Shown here: positions 18,176-27,799 of the stretch, one piece after another
How positions within the stretch are numbered: position 1 is the first letter of the stretch
How the letters are laid out: each line of letters starts with the position of its first letter
Source of the DNA: an uncultured Oscillibacter sp.
GTDB taxonomy: Bacteria > Bacillota > Clostridia > Oscillospirales > Oscillospiraceae
Direction: 5' to 3'
DNA length: 64,000 nucleotides
Assembly: GCF_910579365.1 (NCBI RefSeq)
Contig: NZ_CAJTUX010000005.1
Coordinates: 1-64,000 of the forward strand
Translations under genes and position numbers: made by a program
Notes under the pieces: model-generated
Database searches by the model: none
What the model saw: only the letters and a program-made list of their open reading frames with translations
Told to the model about the DNA's origin: nothing

Positions 18176-18832
18176 TCAGTGCAGATTCATCAGGCGGATG
18201 CCCGCCTCCTTGTCTCCGGCGACGATGAGGTGCGCGTCCTCCCGGAAGCGGTACTGGGGGTCCACCAGAGGCACCACCACGTCGCCGCTTTTCACGCCCA
18301 GGATGTTGACGTTGTACTTCCGCCGGACCTCCAGCTCCACGACGGTGTGGCCCGTCCACTCCGCGGGGACCTCCAGCTCGAAGATGGCAAATTTCGGCGT
18401 CAGCTCAAAATAGTCAAAGACGTTCTCGGCGGAGAAGCGGATGGCCGAACGGCGGGCCATGTCCATCTCCGTATGGACCACGAAGTCCGCGCCGATCTTC
18501 CGCAGGAACTTGATCTGCCGCTCCTGGTCCGCCCGGGCCACCACAAATTTCGCCCCCAGCTCCTTCAAGGCGGCGGTGGCCTCCAGGGAGCACTGAAAAT
18601 CGTCCCGAACGCAGACGAAGCACACGTCAAAATTCCGGATGCCCAGAGACGCCAGCACATCCTCGTCCTGGCAGTCCCCCACGCAGGCGGCGGTGGCGGT
18701 GGCGGCCACCCGGGCCACCTTGTCCTCGTCCTTATCCAGGACCATGACCTCGTTCCCAAGCTCCAGCAAATACCGGGTCAGGTGCCGCCCGAAGCGGCCC
18801 AGACCGATGACCAAAAAGGATTTCACAGCCAT
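18176..18832 (-). CDS. ktrA: KtrA/TrkA-type RCK regulatory subunit of potassium uptake
   Basis: A 218-residue cytosolic protein. The RCK_N Rossmann domain (residues 1-130) opens SFLVIGLGRFGRHLTRYL and binds nucleotide with VLDKDEDKV; the RCK_C domain (residues 140-218) has EVRRKYNVNILGVKSGD and FREDAHLIVAGDKE. It gates the KtrB channel according to bound ATP/ADP. It is 31 bp downstream of ktrB on the same strand. Confidence 0.95.
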   Translation of the reverse strand: MAVKSFLVIGLGRFGRHLTRYLLELGNEVMVLDKDEDKVARVAATATAACVGDCQDEDVLASLGIRNFDVCFVCVRDDFQCSLEATAALKELGAKFVVARADQERQIKFLRKIGADFVVHTEMDMARRSAIRFSAENVFDYFELTPKFAIFELEVPAEWTGHTVVELEVRRKYNVNILGVKSGDVVVPLVDPQYRFREDAHLIVAGDKEAGIRLMNLH

Positions 18833-18863
18833 TCTCCTTCATTTAAATATCATATCCAAATTT

Positions 18864-20183
18864 TTATCCAATCAAAATCTTCTCCGGCACATAGCGGATG
18901 CAGTTCTGGGCCGCTTTTCCCCGGGTGATGGCCATGGCCACGGACATGCTCCCCACCCGCCCGGCAAACATCATCAGAATCACCGTCCACTTGGACAGCA
19001 GCGGCAGAGTCCCGGTGACGTTCCGGGACAGTCCCACGGTGCTCATGGCGGAAAAGGTCTCATACAGCGCGTCCGTCAGGTCCACACCCTGCACGCACAG
19101 CACCATGCACCCCGCCAGGACCCCCAGCAGGTAGATGCCGGCGGTGGAGCTGGCCTTGTGGATGTCCTCCTCGTCCAGGCGGCGGCGGAAGATGTTCAAA
19201 TCGTCCTGCCGCCGGATGCGGGCCCGGACTCCCAGAAGCAGCACCGCGAAGGTGTTCACCTTCACGCCGCCGCCGGTGGACCCGGAGGCCGCCCCCACGA
19301 ACATCAGCACCAGCATCAGCAGCACGCCTCCCTGACTCAGGGAGGCCTGATCCACCGTGGCGAAGCCCGCCGTCCGGGCCGTCACCGACTGGAAGGCCGC
19401 CATCAGCGCCCGGACCGGGGCGCTCTCCCCGGCGAAGGCGTGGTCCGCCTCCAGGAAAAAAAAGGCCAAGGCTCCGCCGGTGTAAAGAACCAGCGTCATG
19501 GTAAAGGCCATCTTGGAGTGCAGCCGCCAGCGGCGGAAGCGGCGGCCGTGGGTCAGCACGTCGTCCCACACCAGAAAGCCCAGTCCCCCGCAGACGATCA
19601 AGGCCATCAAAACGGCGTTCAAAAGCGGCTCCCCCGCCGCAGAGGTCAGGGACGCGCCGGTGCCCAGCAGGTCAAAGCCCGCGTTGCAAAAAGCGGAGAC
19701 GGCGTGAAACACCGCCATCCAAAGCCCCCTGCCCAAGCCGTACCGGGGGCAGAACCACAGCGCCAGCAGCGCCGCGCCGGCCCCCTCGCACGCCAGCGTC
19801 ACCAGCAGAGCCCGGCGGGCCAGACGCACCACGCCTCCCAGCTGCAAAGCCCCCACGCTGTCCTGAAGCAGAGCCCGCTGCCGCAGGCTCACCCGCCGCC
19901 GGACCAGCAGCGCCGCAGGGAGAGACGCCGTCACAAATCCCAGACCTCCGATCTGAATCAGCAGCAGCACCACCGCCTGACCGAAGGGGGTGAACTGGGT
20001 GGCGGTGTCGTACAGCGTCAGCCCGGTGACGCAGGAGGCGGAGGCGGCGGTAAACACCGCCCCGGTCCAGGAGATGGACTCCCCGCTTCGGGAGGCGATG
20101 GGCAGGGACAAAAGGCACGCCCCCGCCAGAATCAGCAGGGCGAAGCCCAGAGCCAGAGTCTGGACGGCGTTCGGACGGCGCAT
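18864..20183 (-). CDS. ktrB: KtrB/TrkH-type potassium uptake channel subunit
   Basis: A 439-residue integral membrane protein of the superfamily of K+ transporters with four M1-P-M2 repeats. Filter-like segments are TAASASCVTGLTLYDT, AVSAFCNAGFDL, TARTAGFATVD and FSAMSTVGLSRNVTG, each holding the conserved glycine. It starts with an Arg/Pro-rich cytoplasmic segment before LALGFALLILAGACLL. First gene of the unit ktrB-ktrA-60-residue protein. Confidence 0.96.
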   Translation of the reverse strand: MRRPNAVQTLALGFALLILAGACLLSLPIASRSGESISWTGAVFTAASASCVTGLTLYDTATQFTPFGQAVVLLLIQIGGLGFVTASLPAALLVRRRVSLRQRALLQDSVGALQLGGVVRLARRALLVTLACEGAGAALLALWFCPRYGLGRGLWMAVFHAVSAFCNAGFDLLGTGASLTSAAGEPLLNAVLMALIVCGGLGFLVWDDVLTHGRRFRRWRLHSKMAFTMTLVLYTGGALAFFFLEADHAFAGESAPVRALMAAFQSVTARTAGFATVDQASLSQGGVLLMLVLMFVGAASGSTGGGVKVNTFAVLLLGVRARIRRQDDLNIFRRRLDEEDIHKASSTAGIYLLGVLAGCMVLCVQGVDLTDALYETFSAMSTVGLSRNVTGTLPLLSKWTVILMMFAGRVGSMSVAMAITRGKAAQNCIRYVPEKILIG

Positions 20184-20246
20184 AGGGAAAAATCTCCTTT
20201 TGACAATTTCTGAAAAAGCGTCGAAACCGCGGCGCTTCTCTTTGTT

Positions 20247-20275
20247 ATTATACTCGTTTGCTCCTCTGATTTCAA
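20247..20275 (-). promoter_or_regulatory. Promoter of the ktrBA operon
   Basis: Minus-strand -35 TTGAAA (20270-20275), 17-bp spacer and -10 TATAAT (20247-20252). The 5' leader of about 60 bases is too short to hold a ydaO/kimA-type c-di-AMP riboswitch. Confidence 0.8.
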
Positions 20276-20425
20276 GGGTTCGGCGGTTTTTTCGAAAAGC
20301 GGGCGAAAAAAGAGTTCGGAGATAAAAAAACCGCCCTCGCCTCTTGCTTTTTTATCCCGTGTTTGGTAAACTGAAGTAGCCACTATACATGCGGCAATTT
20401 TGTTATGATGAAAGGAGCAGAAAAC

Positions 20426-23400
20426 ATGAGTAAACGCCTGTTGTCAGCGCTCGTTGCCTTCTGCATGGCGCTGACGCTGATGCCCTCTTGGGCTCTGGCC
20501 GACGAACCGGCGGACGATGGTCCGAGCGAAGACCCCGCAGCCGTCGAAACCCCGGCGGAGCCTGAGGAGAACGAGGAGGAGGATGGGGCCAGCGCCCCGG
20601 AAACTCCTGTCGTTCCCGAAAAAGAAAAGGAGACTATCGAGATTGAGCTGACCGCCGACGTCGATCTTCCCGACGGCGGCGAGAGTCTGGAGAGCTATCT
20701 CTCCACGATCTTTCCTGGTCTGTTTGGAGACGCTGATGACGGCGTTGATACCCTGGCGAACCTCGCCGGCGAGGCGGGTTCTCCCCTTAATGCAAACGAA
20801 AAGAAGTTCTATGATCTAGTCCGTGCGGATATTGAGGCTGTCGCTGACGGAACGAAGACCAGCACGGTCTTTACATACGATCACGATGACGGCATCGACA
20901 CATGGGGCAACATGCTTATCGATGGCACTGGAAGTTGGCAGAAGATCGTAAACTGTCTGAATGTGGACTGTGCCGCATCGCTCTATTGGGCTGACAGAGG
21001 CGCTACCGCTGACACTCCCTCTGAACTTCACAGAGAGAGCTTCCGTCTTAACATAAGTGGAACGGCCGACTCCCAAGGTGGTCCCATGACAGCCGTCACC
21101 TCTGTAACGCTCACCATCCTGGTTGATTTTAAATATTCCTCTGATGGCAAGATTGGCACCACGACCGTTGCCAAGAACGCCATGAATGTGGCTGCGGCAG
21201 CTATCACTAACGCCCAAGAGATTGTTGATGCCAACAGCGGCAAGTCCGACTATGAAAAGTTGTATACTTACATGACGGAGATCTGCCGTCTGGTTGAATA
21301 CAATCACGACGCTCTGACCGGCACCATCGAAACGCACAGTGAAGGCCCTTGGCAGCTTATCTGGGTTTTTGATGAGGATGAAACCACGAACGTCGTCTGT
21401 GAGGGCTACGCCAAGGCGTTCCAGCTTCTGTGCGATCTGACGGAATGGGAAGATGATACCATCAAGAGCCATATTGTCTCTGGTCCTATGGGCGGCGGCA
21501 CAGGCGAGGGTCCCCATATGTGGAACATCGTTACTGTTGGAGACCAAAATTACCTCGTAGACGTGACCAACTGTGACAGCAACTCTATCGGCAGCCCCGA
21601 TAAGCTGTTTATGGCCGGCATTCCATACAGTCAGGAGGAAGGACGCTACCGTCTTGATTTTGATGAAGATAACTTCATCACTTATAACTATGACCCTAAA
21701 ACAACCGGCCTCTATCAAAACACCGGAATTTTGAATTTGTCCGCCAGCGACTATGTGCCTCCTCACTCCCTGAAAGGCACAATTTCCATTACCGGTGCGC
21801 CCAAATATAACGAAATCCTGACTGCCGCTTATACCAAGGGGGAAGGGGAAAACGACTCTTCCGCCACTTGGAAGTGGCTTCAAGACGGTACTGAAATCAG
21901 CGGTGCCTCCGGCACTACTTACCGTCTCACTGTCAATGATATCGGTAAGCACATCAGCGCAAAAGTCACCATTGAAGAGGCCAGCAAAATTTCCAACGCT
22001 GTTGGTCCCGTGGAGAAGGCGGATGGCCCCGCCGCTCCGACGAACGCCACCGCCACCAGCACCTACAACAGCATTACGGTAACAGCAACGCCCTCTGCGG
22101 ACTATGAATACGCCATTCAGTCCAGCGCTGACATTCGTTGGCAGAACAGCAATACGTTTACTGGTCTGAACGAGGGCACCACGTATACGATTCTTATCCG
22201 CGTCAAGGAAACGAATACCACCAAACCCGGCACGATTGGCAGCATGACCGCTACGACCAAGGGCGCCCTGAGCGCGAATTCCTTCCAGGTCGACACGCCC
22301 ACCGTTGTTTACGACGGCGCCGCGAAGAGCACCACTGTCACCGCCCCCGACGGCGTTATTCCTACCGTTACATACCGGCAGAATGGGCAGATTGTCGCGT
22401 CTCCCACCAATGCGGGCGTTTACGACGTATACGTTACAGCGACGGCAACCGCGGAAAGCGGCTTCTCTGATTTGACTACCCCTGTCAAAGTCGGCGCCTT
22501 TGAAATTACCAAGGCCCCTGTGACCATCACGGTCCCCTCCACGGTTTCCACCAACATCAATGGAACCGTGCAGCTGAATGCGGCGACGGACCCCGTCGGA
22601 CTCACTTTGAGCTATACCAGCGCAAATCTTTCTGTCGCCACAGTGAACCAGACCGGACTCGTAACCGGAAAAGCGGTAGGCACTGCCGTAATTACCGTCT
22701 CCTATGCCGGAGACAACAACCACCAGGCGGCTGAATCTAAACAAGTAACCGTCAACGTGACCGATCTGCCTGTTTGGGGGATTGCTTTCACCTCTCCCAC
22801 CGAAACGGTGGAGTTCGGCGGAACGGTTACAAATGCGGCCACCGTTACGAAACCTGCGGGCGTGGCTTCCGAGCCCGCCGCTCCCACCTACACCAGCAGT
22901 GATGAAACTGTCGCCACGGTGGACGCCTCCGGCACAGTCACGGCGCGCAAGGCCGGCACCGTAACCATCACCGCCTCTGTCGCAGGCGTGGCGGGAGAAG
23001 TCGCCGAAAACAGCGCCTCCTATACACTGACGGTGACTCCGAAGCGCATCACCCCCACCGTGGAACTGACCGGCGGTCCCTGGACCTACACCGGCAGCGA
23101 GATCAAGCCCGGCGTGGTTGTCAAAAACGACGGATCCGTGCTTGCGGAAGCTGAATACGACATCGGCTACGACAACAACATCAACGCGGGCACCAACACC
23201 GCCCATGTTACCGTCTCCCCCGCCCAGGGCGGAAACTACGTTTGGGACCCTGTGATCACGCAGTTCAGCATTGAAAAGGCGGTTGTCGCCACGCCTCCCA
23301 CGGTACAAAAGACCCACGGCACTGTGACCGAAGGCCCGCAGACCTACAGCATCGCCGCCCTGCTTTCCGGCTACACCAATGTCACCTATGGCGCTCTTAC

Positions 23401-25300
23401 CGTGAGCGATGGCAACAGCCTGTTGGGTCCTACCGTGACCATCAGCCCGGACGGCGTTCTCTCCTACACCCTGACCGGAACGGGAAATGAAGGCCAGACC
23501 GCCACTGTGACGGTTCCTGTCCAGTCTATGAACCATCAGGACTTCAACCTGGTTTTCACCATCACGGTGAAAAACCTCCCCGCAGGCGCTGCCCTCGCCC
23601 CCATCGCTGTAACCCTTACCCAGGGCGCCGGCACTACCTACACGGTGACCATCACTCCGCAGGACGGCGCGGAATACAGCTTTGATAACGTATACTGGGG
23701 CCCCAACAACACGCTCACCGGCCTGGAGGGCGGCGATTCCTATATCGCCTACATCCGCCGCGCCGCTGTGGAGGATGTCTCTCTGGAAGGCCCGGAGCAG
23801 AGCACGTCCATGACGATTGTTCCCCCCGCCTTCAATCCCAACGGCGGCACCTTCCGGGGCAGCCAGCAGGTGACGCTCCACGCCAAGGACGGCGCGAAAA
23901 TCGTCTACACCACCGACGGCACCGAACCCACCTATAATATCCCCGAGGGCGCGGAAGAGCCCGTGATCTCCGGCATTCTCTATGACGGCAATGCCTTCTC
24001 CATCACCAACACCACTACCGTCAAGGCCATTGTGGTAAACCTGAACGAGGATGGCGGCGTCGCTTCCAAGAGCGAAGTCCACTCCGTCACCTTCACCCGG
24101 CGCTCCACCGGCGGCGGCGGTGGCGGCGGCGGCTCCACCGTCATCAACGGCGGCACCGCCTCCACTTCCAAGCCCAGCACCTCCTCTACCTCCACCACAC
24201 CCAGCGTCTCCAGCGGCCGGGACACCACCACTGCCATGCCCAACGCCACCGTGAAGGACGGCGCCGCCTCCGCCAACATCAGCGGAAGCCTGGGTCAGGA
24301 CCTGGTGAACCAGGCTGTGGAGAACAACAGCAGCACCGTGGTCATCGCCCCCTCCATCAACGGCGAGGCCGATCAGACCAGCGTCACCATTGGCTCCAGC
24401 GTGGTCGGAGACATCTCCAAGCGCACGGACGCGGACCTTCAGGTCGTGACTCCCGCCGCTAATGTGACCATCTCCAATCAGGGTCTTTCCAGTCTGGCGT
24501 CCAAGGGCGGTTCCCTGGTGGTCAACACCGCCGCCAAGGGCGGCGCCATTGACGTCACCATCACCGCCGGCGGCTCCGTGGTGGACCGCGTGAGCGGCGG
24601 CGTGACCGTGGAGATTCCCGCCAACTGCACCGCCGGCACTGTGGCCATGCTCACCAAGGCCGACGGCACCACCGAGCTGCTCCGCAAGTCTGTGGCCGAT
24701 GCCGCCAGCGGCACCGTCACCGTTCCTCTGGACGGTTCCGCCTCCATTACTCTGGTGGACAACAGCAAGTCCTTCGGCGACGTTCCCGCCGGGAACACCT
24801 TCGCCAACGCCGTGGCCTTCGTCTCCAGCCGGGAGATCATGAACGGCACCAGCAGCGGCGTTTTCAATCCCAGCGCGCCCATGACCCGCGCCCAGCTGGC
24901 GAAGGTCCTCCACAATCTGGAAAGCAATCCCGCCGCCGAGGCCGGCAGCTTCTCCGACGTGACCGGCGACGCCTGGTGCGCCGAGGCTGTCCAGTGGGCC
25001 TCCTCCAAGGGCATTGTCACCGGCTATGCCGACGGCAGCTTCAAGCCCAACAACTACATCACCCGCGAGCAGCTGGCCGTCATGCTCTACCGCTACGCCG
25101 GCAGCCCCGCGGTCAGCTCCACCGATCTCCGCTTCAACGACGCTTCCCTGGTGGGCGGCTACGCGCAGGCTGCCATGGCCTGGGCCACCCAGAACGGCGT
25201 CATCAACGGCAAGGGCGGCAACATGCTGGACCCCAAGGGCCAGGCCACCCGCGCCCAGGTTGCCCAGATGCTGCTGAACTACATGAGCAACATCGGCTGA
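20426..25300 (+). CDS. Large secreted S-layer-homology protein with a transglutaminase-like domain and Ig-like repeats
   Basis: A 1624-residue cell-surface protein. Signal peptide about residues 1-27 (ends SWALA-DE), then a Glu/Pro-rich linker. Residues about 270-400 form a transglutaminase/protease-like domain with a Cys-His-Asp triad: C325 in VVCEGYAKAFQLL, H364 in PHMWNIV, D379 in YLVDVTNCD. Residues about 430-1220 are bacterial Ig-like, MBG-like and Fn3-like repeats (LVTGKAVGTAVITVSYAGD; TVTARKAGTVTITASVAG) and a chitobiase-C-like repeat (IVYTTDGTEPTYN). A Gly-run and Ser/Thr linker lead to three SLH repeats (about 1447-1620) that should bind a pyruvylated wall polymer. The start at 20426 has AAAGGAGCAGAAAAC before it; an ATG 21 bases upstream precedes that site. 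The 20.8-22.0 kb part is visibly less G+C-rich than the SLH end. Confidence 0.92.
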   Translation: MSKRLLSALVAFCMALTLMPSWALADEPADDGPSEDPAAVETPAEPEENEEEDGASAPETPVVPEKEKETIEIELTADVDLPDGGESLESYLSTIFPGLFGDADDGVDTLANLAGEAGSPLNANEKKFYDLVRADIEAVADGTKTSTVFTYDHDDGIDTWGNMLIDGTGSWQKIVNCLNVDCAASLYWADRGATADTPSELHRESFRLNISGTADSQGGPMTAVTSVTLTILVDFKYSSDGKIGTTTVAKNAMNVAAAAITNAQEIVDANSGKSDYEKLYTYMTEICRLVEYNHDALTGTIETHSEGPWQLIWVFDEDETTNVVCEGYAKAFQLLCDLTEWEDDTIKSHIVSGPMGGGTGEGPHMWNIVTVGDQNYLVDVTNCDSNSIGSPDKLFMAGIPYSQEEGRYRLDFDEDNFITYNYDPKTTGLYQNTGILNLSASDYVPPHSLKGTISITGAPKYNEILTAAYTKGEGENDSSATWKWLQDGTEISGASGTTYRLTVNDIGKHISAKVTIEEASKISNAVGPVEKADGPAAPTNATATSTYNSITVTATPSADYEYAIQSSADIRWQNSNTFTGLNEGTTYTILIRVKETNTTKPGTIGSMTATTKGALSANSFQVDTPTVVYDGAAKSTTVTAPDGVIPTVTYRQNGQIVASPTNAGVYDVYVTATATAESGFSDLTTPVKVGAFEITKAPVTITVPSTVSTNINGTVQLNAATDPVGLTLSYTSANLSVATVNQTGLVTGKAVGTAVITVSYAGDNNHQAAESKQVTVNVTDLPVWGIAFTSPTETVEFGGTVTNAATVTKPAGVASEPAAPTYTSSDETVATVDASGTVTARKAGTVTITASVAGVAGEVAENSASYTLTVTPKRITPTVELTGGPWTYTGSEIKPGVVVKNDGSVLAEAEYDIGYDNNINAGTNTAHVTVSPAQGGNYVWDPVITQFSIEKAVVATPPTVQKTHGTVTEGPQTYSIAALLSGYTNVTYGALTVSDGNSLLGPTVTISPDGVLSYTLTGTGNEGQTATVTVPVQSMNHQDFNLVFTITVKNLPAGAALAPIAVTLTQGAGTTYTVTITPQDGAEYSFDNVYWGPNNTLTGLEGGDSYIAYIRRAAVEDVSLEGPEQSTSMTIVPPAFNPNGGTFRGSQQVTLHAKDGAKIVYTTDGTEPTYNIPEGAEEPVISGILYDGNAFSITNTTTVKAIVVNLNEDGGVASKSEVHSVTFTRRSTGGGGGGGGSTVINGGTASTSKPSTSSTSTTPSVSSGRDTTTAMPNATVKDGAASANISGSLGQDLVNQAVENNSSTVVIAPSINGEADQTSVTIGSSVVGDISKRTDADLQVVTPAANVTISNQGLSSLASKGGSLVVNTAAKGGAIDVTITAGGSVVDRVSGGVTVEIPANCTAGTVAMLTKADGTTELLRKSVADAASGTVTVPLDGSASITLVDNSKSFGDVPAGNTFANAVAFVSSREIMNGTSSGVFNPSAPMTRAQLAKVLHNLESNPAAEAGSFSDVTGDAWCAEAVQWASSKGIVTGYADGSFKPNNYITREQLAVMLYRYAGSPAVSSTDLRFNDASLVGGYAQAAMAWATQNGVINGKGGNMLDPKGQATRAQVAQMLLNYMSNIG

Positions 25301-25318
25301 ACCAAATACCGCGCAAAA

Positions 25319-25357
25319 AGAGTCCCGGACATCCGTCCGGGACTCTTTCTCTTTTTG
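25319..25357 (+). terminator. Intrinsic terminator of the SLH gene
   Basis: A 12-bp perfect stem, AGAGTCCCGGAC (25319-25330) with GTCCGGGACTCT (25335-25346), followed by TTCTCTTTTTG. Confidence 0.92.
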
Positions 25358-25368
25358 TTTCCATCCGC

Positions 25369-26472
25369 TCACTTCAGCAAAAGCAGCCGCTTTAAGAACT
25401 CCACGCCACGAGGCAGCACCCTCTCGTCGTCAAAGCAGAACTCCGGCGCGTGAAGCTCCGGCGTGTCCCCTGTACCCAGGAAGAAGAACACGCCGGGAAC
25501 CCGCTTCTGGTAAAAGGAGAAATCCTCCGCCGCCAGAACCGGGGCTTCCAGCGTCCGGGGGACGTCCTCCCCCAAATCCGCGCAGAGGGTCTCATAGAGG
25601 CCCTCGTGGTTCCACACGGCAGGGTAGCCCTCACTGAGGCGCACGTCCACGCCGCAGCCGGTCTCCGCCTCGATTTCCCGACCCGTCTCCTCCAGTCCCC
25701 GGCGGCAGAGGGCCTGCGTCTCATTCCGGTAGGTCCGGAGGCTTCCCTCCAGCCGGGTCTCTCCGCTGACGGCGTTCCGCACCGTACCGGAGGTCATTTT
25801 GCCAAAGCGAAGCACCAGCGGCTCCCTCCGGGGCAGGGCCTCCGCCATAGCATAGGCCCTGCGGAGATACTCCGCCCCCGCTGTCAGGGCGTCCCGTCCC
25901 TCCGCCGCCCGGCTGAGATGGACGCTTTTGCCGGTTACGGTGACGGTCACCTCGTTGGACCGGGCCATCAGCGGACCCGGCCGGGAGAAAACCTCCCCCG
26001 CCGGAAGCTTGGGCCAGAGGTGCAGGCCAAAAATCCGGGCGGCACAGTAGCGCTCCAGCAGCCCGGTTTCACAGAGCCGCCGGGCGCCGCCGGTGGTCTC
26101 CTCGGCGGGCTGAAAGAGGAAGAGCACGTTCCGGGGCAGCTCCGAACCATGCCCGGCGGCGTACTCCGCCAGGGCCAGCGCCATGGCCGTATGCCCATCG
26201 TGGCCACAGGCGTGCATCACGCCGGGGTGAACGGAGGCATAGGGCAGACCGGCGGCCTCCGTCACCGGCAGGGCGTCCAGGTCCGCCCGGAAGGCCACGG
26301 TCTCCTCCCTCCCGGCGTCCAGATACGCGCAGACAGCGGAGGAGATGGGGGAGAACGGCGTCAATCCAAAACGCTCCAGAGCGGAGCGGACATAGGCGCA
26401 GGTCTCCGGCAGACGGTCGTCCAACTCCGGAATCCGGTGCAGGGCGCGGCGGTATTCCACAACGGGCAGCAT
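25369..26472 (-). CDS. M20-family amidohydrolase / aminoacyl-peptide deacylase
   Basis: A 367-residue zinc hydrolase of the IAA-amino-acid hydrolase / N-acyl-aminoacid amidohydrolase group. Visible are the N-terminal RRALHRIPELDD, the catalytic Asp in FRADLDALPV, the metal motif MHACGHDGHTAMAL and the Glu pair in FQPAEETTGGARR; the later metal His is in the C-terminal half (AEDFSFYQKRVPG context). The ATG at 26470-26472 has an AAAGGAGG site; a much longer in-frame frame upstream lacks one. Monocistronic. The substrate is not identifiable; N-acetyl-diaminopimelate is one option given dapH two genes away. Confidence 0.88.
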   Translation of the reverse strand: MLPVVEYRRALHRIPELDDRLPETCAYVRSALERFGLTPFSPISSAVCAYLDAGREETVAFRADLDALPVTEAAGLPYASVHPGVMHACGHDGHTAMALALAEYAAGHGSELPRNVLFLFQPAEETTGGARRLCETGLLERYCAARIFGLHLWPKLPAGEVFSRPGPLMARSNEVTVTVTGKSVHLSRAAEGRDALTAGAEYLRRAYAMAEALPRREPLVLRFGKMTSGTVRNAVSGETRLEGSLRTYRNETQALCRRGLEETGREIEAETGCGVDVRLSEGYPAVWNHEGLYETLCADLGEDVPRTLEAPVLAAEDFSFYQKRVPGVFFFLGTGDTPELHAPEFCFDDERVLPRGVEFLKRLLLLK

Positions 26473-26589
26473 GGGCAGAGCCCTCCTTTGGCGTTTGATG
26501 ATTTCACAATATAGCACACCTTCCCCCCGCGCGGCAAGAGGCCGCAGAGATTTCGGCGGTTTTGACAAAAGCTTTTTTGAAAATCCCTC

Positions 26590-26618
26590 TTGCAACTGCG
26601 TTGGGAAGATGATATGAT
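26590..26618 (+). promoter_or_regulatory. Promoter of the lysine riboswitch / dap operon
   Basis: TTGCAA (26590-26595), 17-bp spacer, TATGAT (26613-26618). The predicted start at about 26625 lies just before the riboswitch P1 strand. Confidence 0.85.
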
Positions 26619-26627
26619 AACAAAAAA

Positions 26628-26862
26628 TGAGATAGAGGCGCGGAGACGAAGAGGTCGCGGGAGCCGGCAGGCCAGGAACGCGACGGAGGCAGCTCCGCCG
26701 AATCTTCCGCCCAGGCATGGGCGGGGGATGGGTCCGGAGGGAATACTTCCGGGACTGTCCGCGGCTTCGGCTGCGGGGGCGCTATCCGCTTACAGAGATG
26801 TCACGCCGCCTGCGGCGTGCAGCTTGTCGGTAGGAGCGCGCCTCTACCGGCTTTTTTTATAC
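26628..26862 (+). ncRNA. Lysine riboswitch (L box) controlling dapA-dapB-dapH
   Basis: The leader opens with the L-box signature GATAGAGGCGCGGAGACGAA (from about 26630), has the conserved core GGGACTGTCC near 26752-26762, and ends in a terminator: stem CGGTAG...CTACCG (26828-26849) followed by seven T residues. The 5' strand ATAGAGGCGCG is complementary to the 3' CGCGCCTCTAC, as expected for P1/terminator exchange. Lysine binding should terminate transcription before dapA. Confidence 0.92.
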
Positions 26863-26911
26863 AAAAGCAGGGCCCCGACCCACGATCTTACAAAACTTGG
26901 AGGGCATTCAA

Positions 26912-27799
26912 ATGAAATTCAACAATCCCACCGGCTCCATTGTCGCCATGATCACTCCCTTCCACGAGGACGGCAGCGTCAACTTCGACGTACTCACCCA
27001 TCTGCTGGAACGGCAGATCGCCGCCGGAACCGACGCCATCCTCACCCTGGGCACCACCGGCGAATATCCCACCATGAGCCACGAGGAGGACGCCTCCGTC
27101 GTCGCCCACACCATCAAGGTGGTGAACGGCCGCGTGCCCGTCATCGTGGGCAGTGGCTCCAACTGTACCGCCACCCAGGTGGAAAAGAGCATCGAGTACC
27201 AGAACATGGGGGCCGACGCCCTGCTGCTGATCGCCCCCTACTACAACAAGGCCAATCCCGAGGGCATGTACCGCCACTTCGCCGAGACGGCGGACCGGGT
27301 AAACATCCCCTGCCTCCTCTACAATGTCCCGGGCCGCACCGGCTGCTCCATCCCCGTCTCCGTGGTGGAGAAGCTGAGCCGGCACCCCAATATCTGCGGC
27401 ATCAAAGAAGCCAGCGGCGACATGAGTTACGCCATGAAGATCGCCCATTGCGTGGGCCCGGACTTCGCCCTCTACTCCGGAAACGATGACATCACCCTTC
27501 CCCTGATGAGCATCGGCGGCAGCGGCGTCATTTCCGTCTTCGCCAACGTCTGTCCGGATGTCTGCCGCCAGATCGTGGCGGACTACGCCGGCGGCCATCA
27601 GGACAGGGCGCTGGAGACTCATCTGAAGTACCTGGAGCTGATGAACGATCTTTTCATTGAGGTAAATCCCATCCCCGTCAAGTCCGCCATGAACATGATG
27701 GGCCTGAACGTAGGTCCCATGCGCCTGCCCCTGTGCGAAATGAGCGAAGCGCATCAGGCCGTTCTCCGAGCCGCGCTGAAGGAGGCGGGACTGCTGTGA
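26912..27799 (+). CDS. dapA: 4-Hydroxy-tetrahydrodipicolinate synthase
   Basis: Condenses pyruvate with aspartate semialdehyde, the first committed step to diaminopimelate and lysine. The 295-residue TIM barrel has GSIVAMITPFHEDGSVNF, LGTTGEYPTMSHEE, the catalytic Tyr in LLYNVPGRTGCS and the Schiff-base Lys near residue 165 in GIKEASGDMSY. The start follows GGAGGGCATTCAA; an in-frame ATG 15 bases upstream sits on the ribosome-binding site. It overlaps dapB by GTGA. Confidence 0.97.
   Translation: MKFNNPTGSIVAMITPFHEDGSVNFDVLTHLLERQIAAGTDAILTLGTTGEYPTMSHEEDASVVAHTIKVVNGRVPVIVGSGSNCTATQVEKSIEYQNMGADALLLIAPYYNKANPEGMYRHFAETADRVNIPCLLYNVPGRTGCSIPVSVVEKLSRHPNICGIKEASGDMSYAMKIAHCVGPDFALYSGNDDITLPLMSIGGSGVISVFANVCPDVCRQIVADYAGGHQDRALETHLKYLELMNDLFIEVNPIPVKSAMNMMGLNVGPMRLPLCEMSEAHQAVLRAALKEAGLL

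Noticed and set aside
20816..25372. A minus-strand open frame of about 1500 codons opposite the SLH gene
   Set aside because: It has no ribosome-binding site or recognisable domain and is rich in Gly, Val, Asp and His, as expected for a shadow of a high-GC3 gene. The same reasoning removes the long antisense frames opposite hisZG, hisD, gltX, glgX, porA and the hydrogenase genes.
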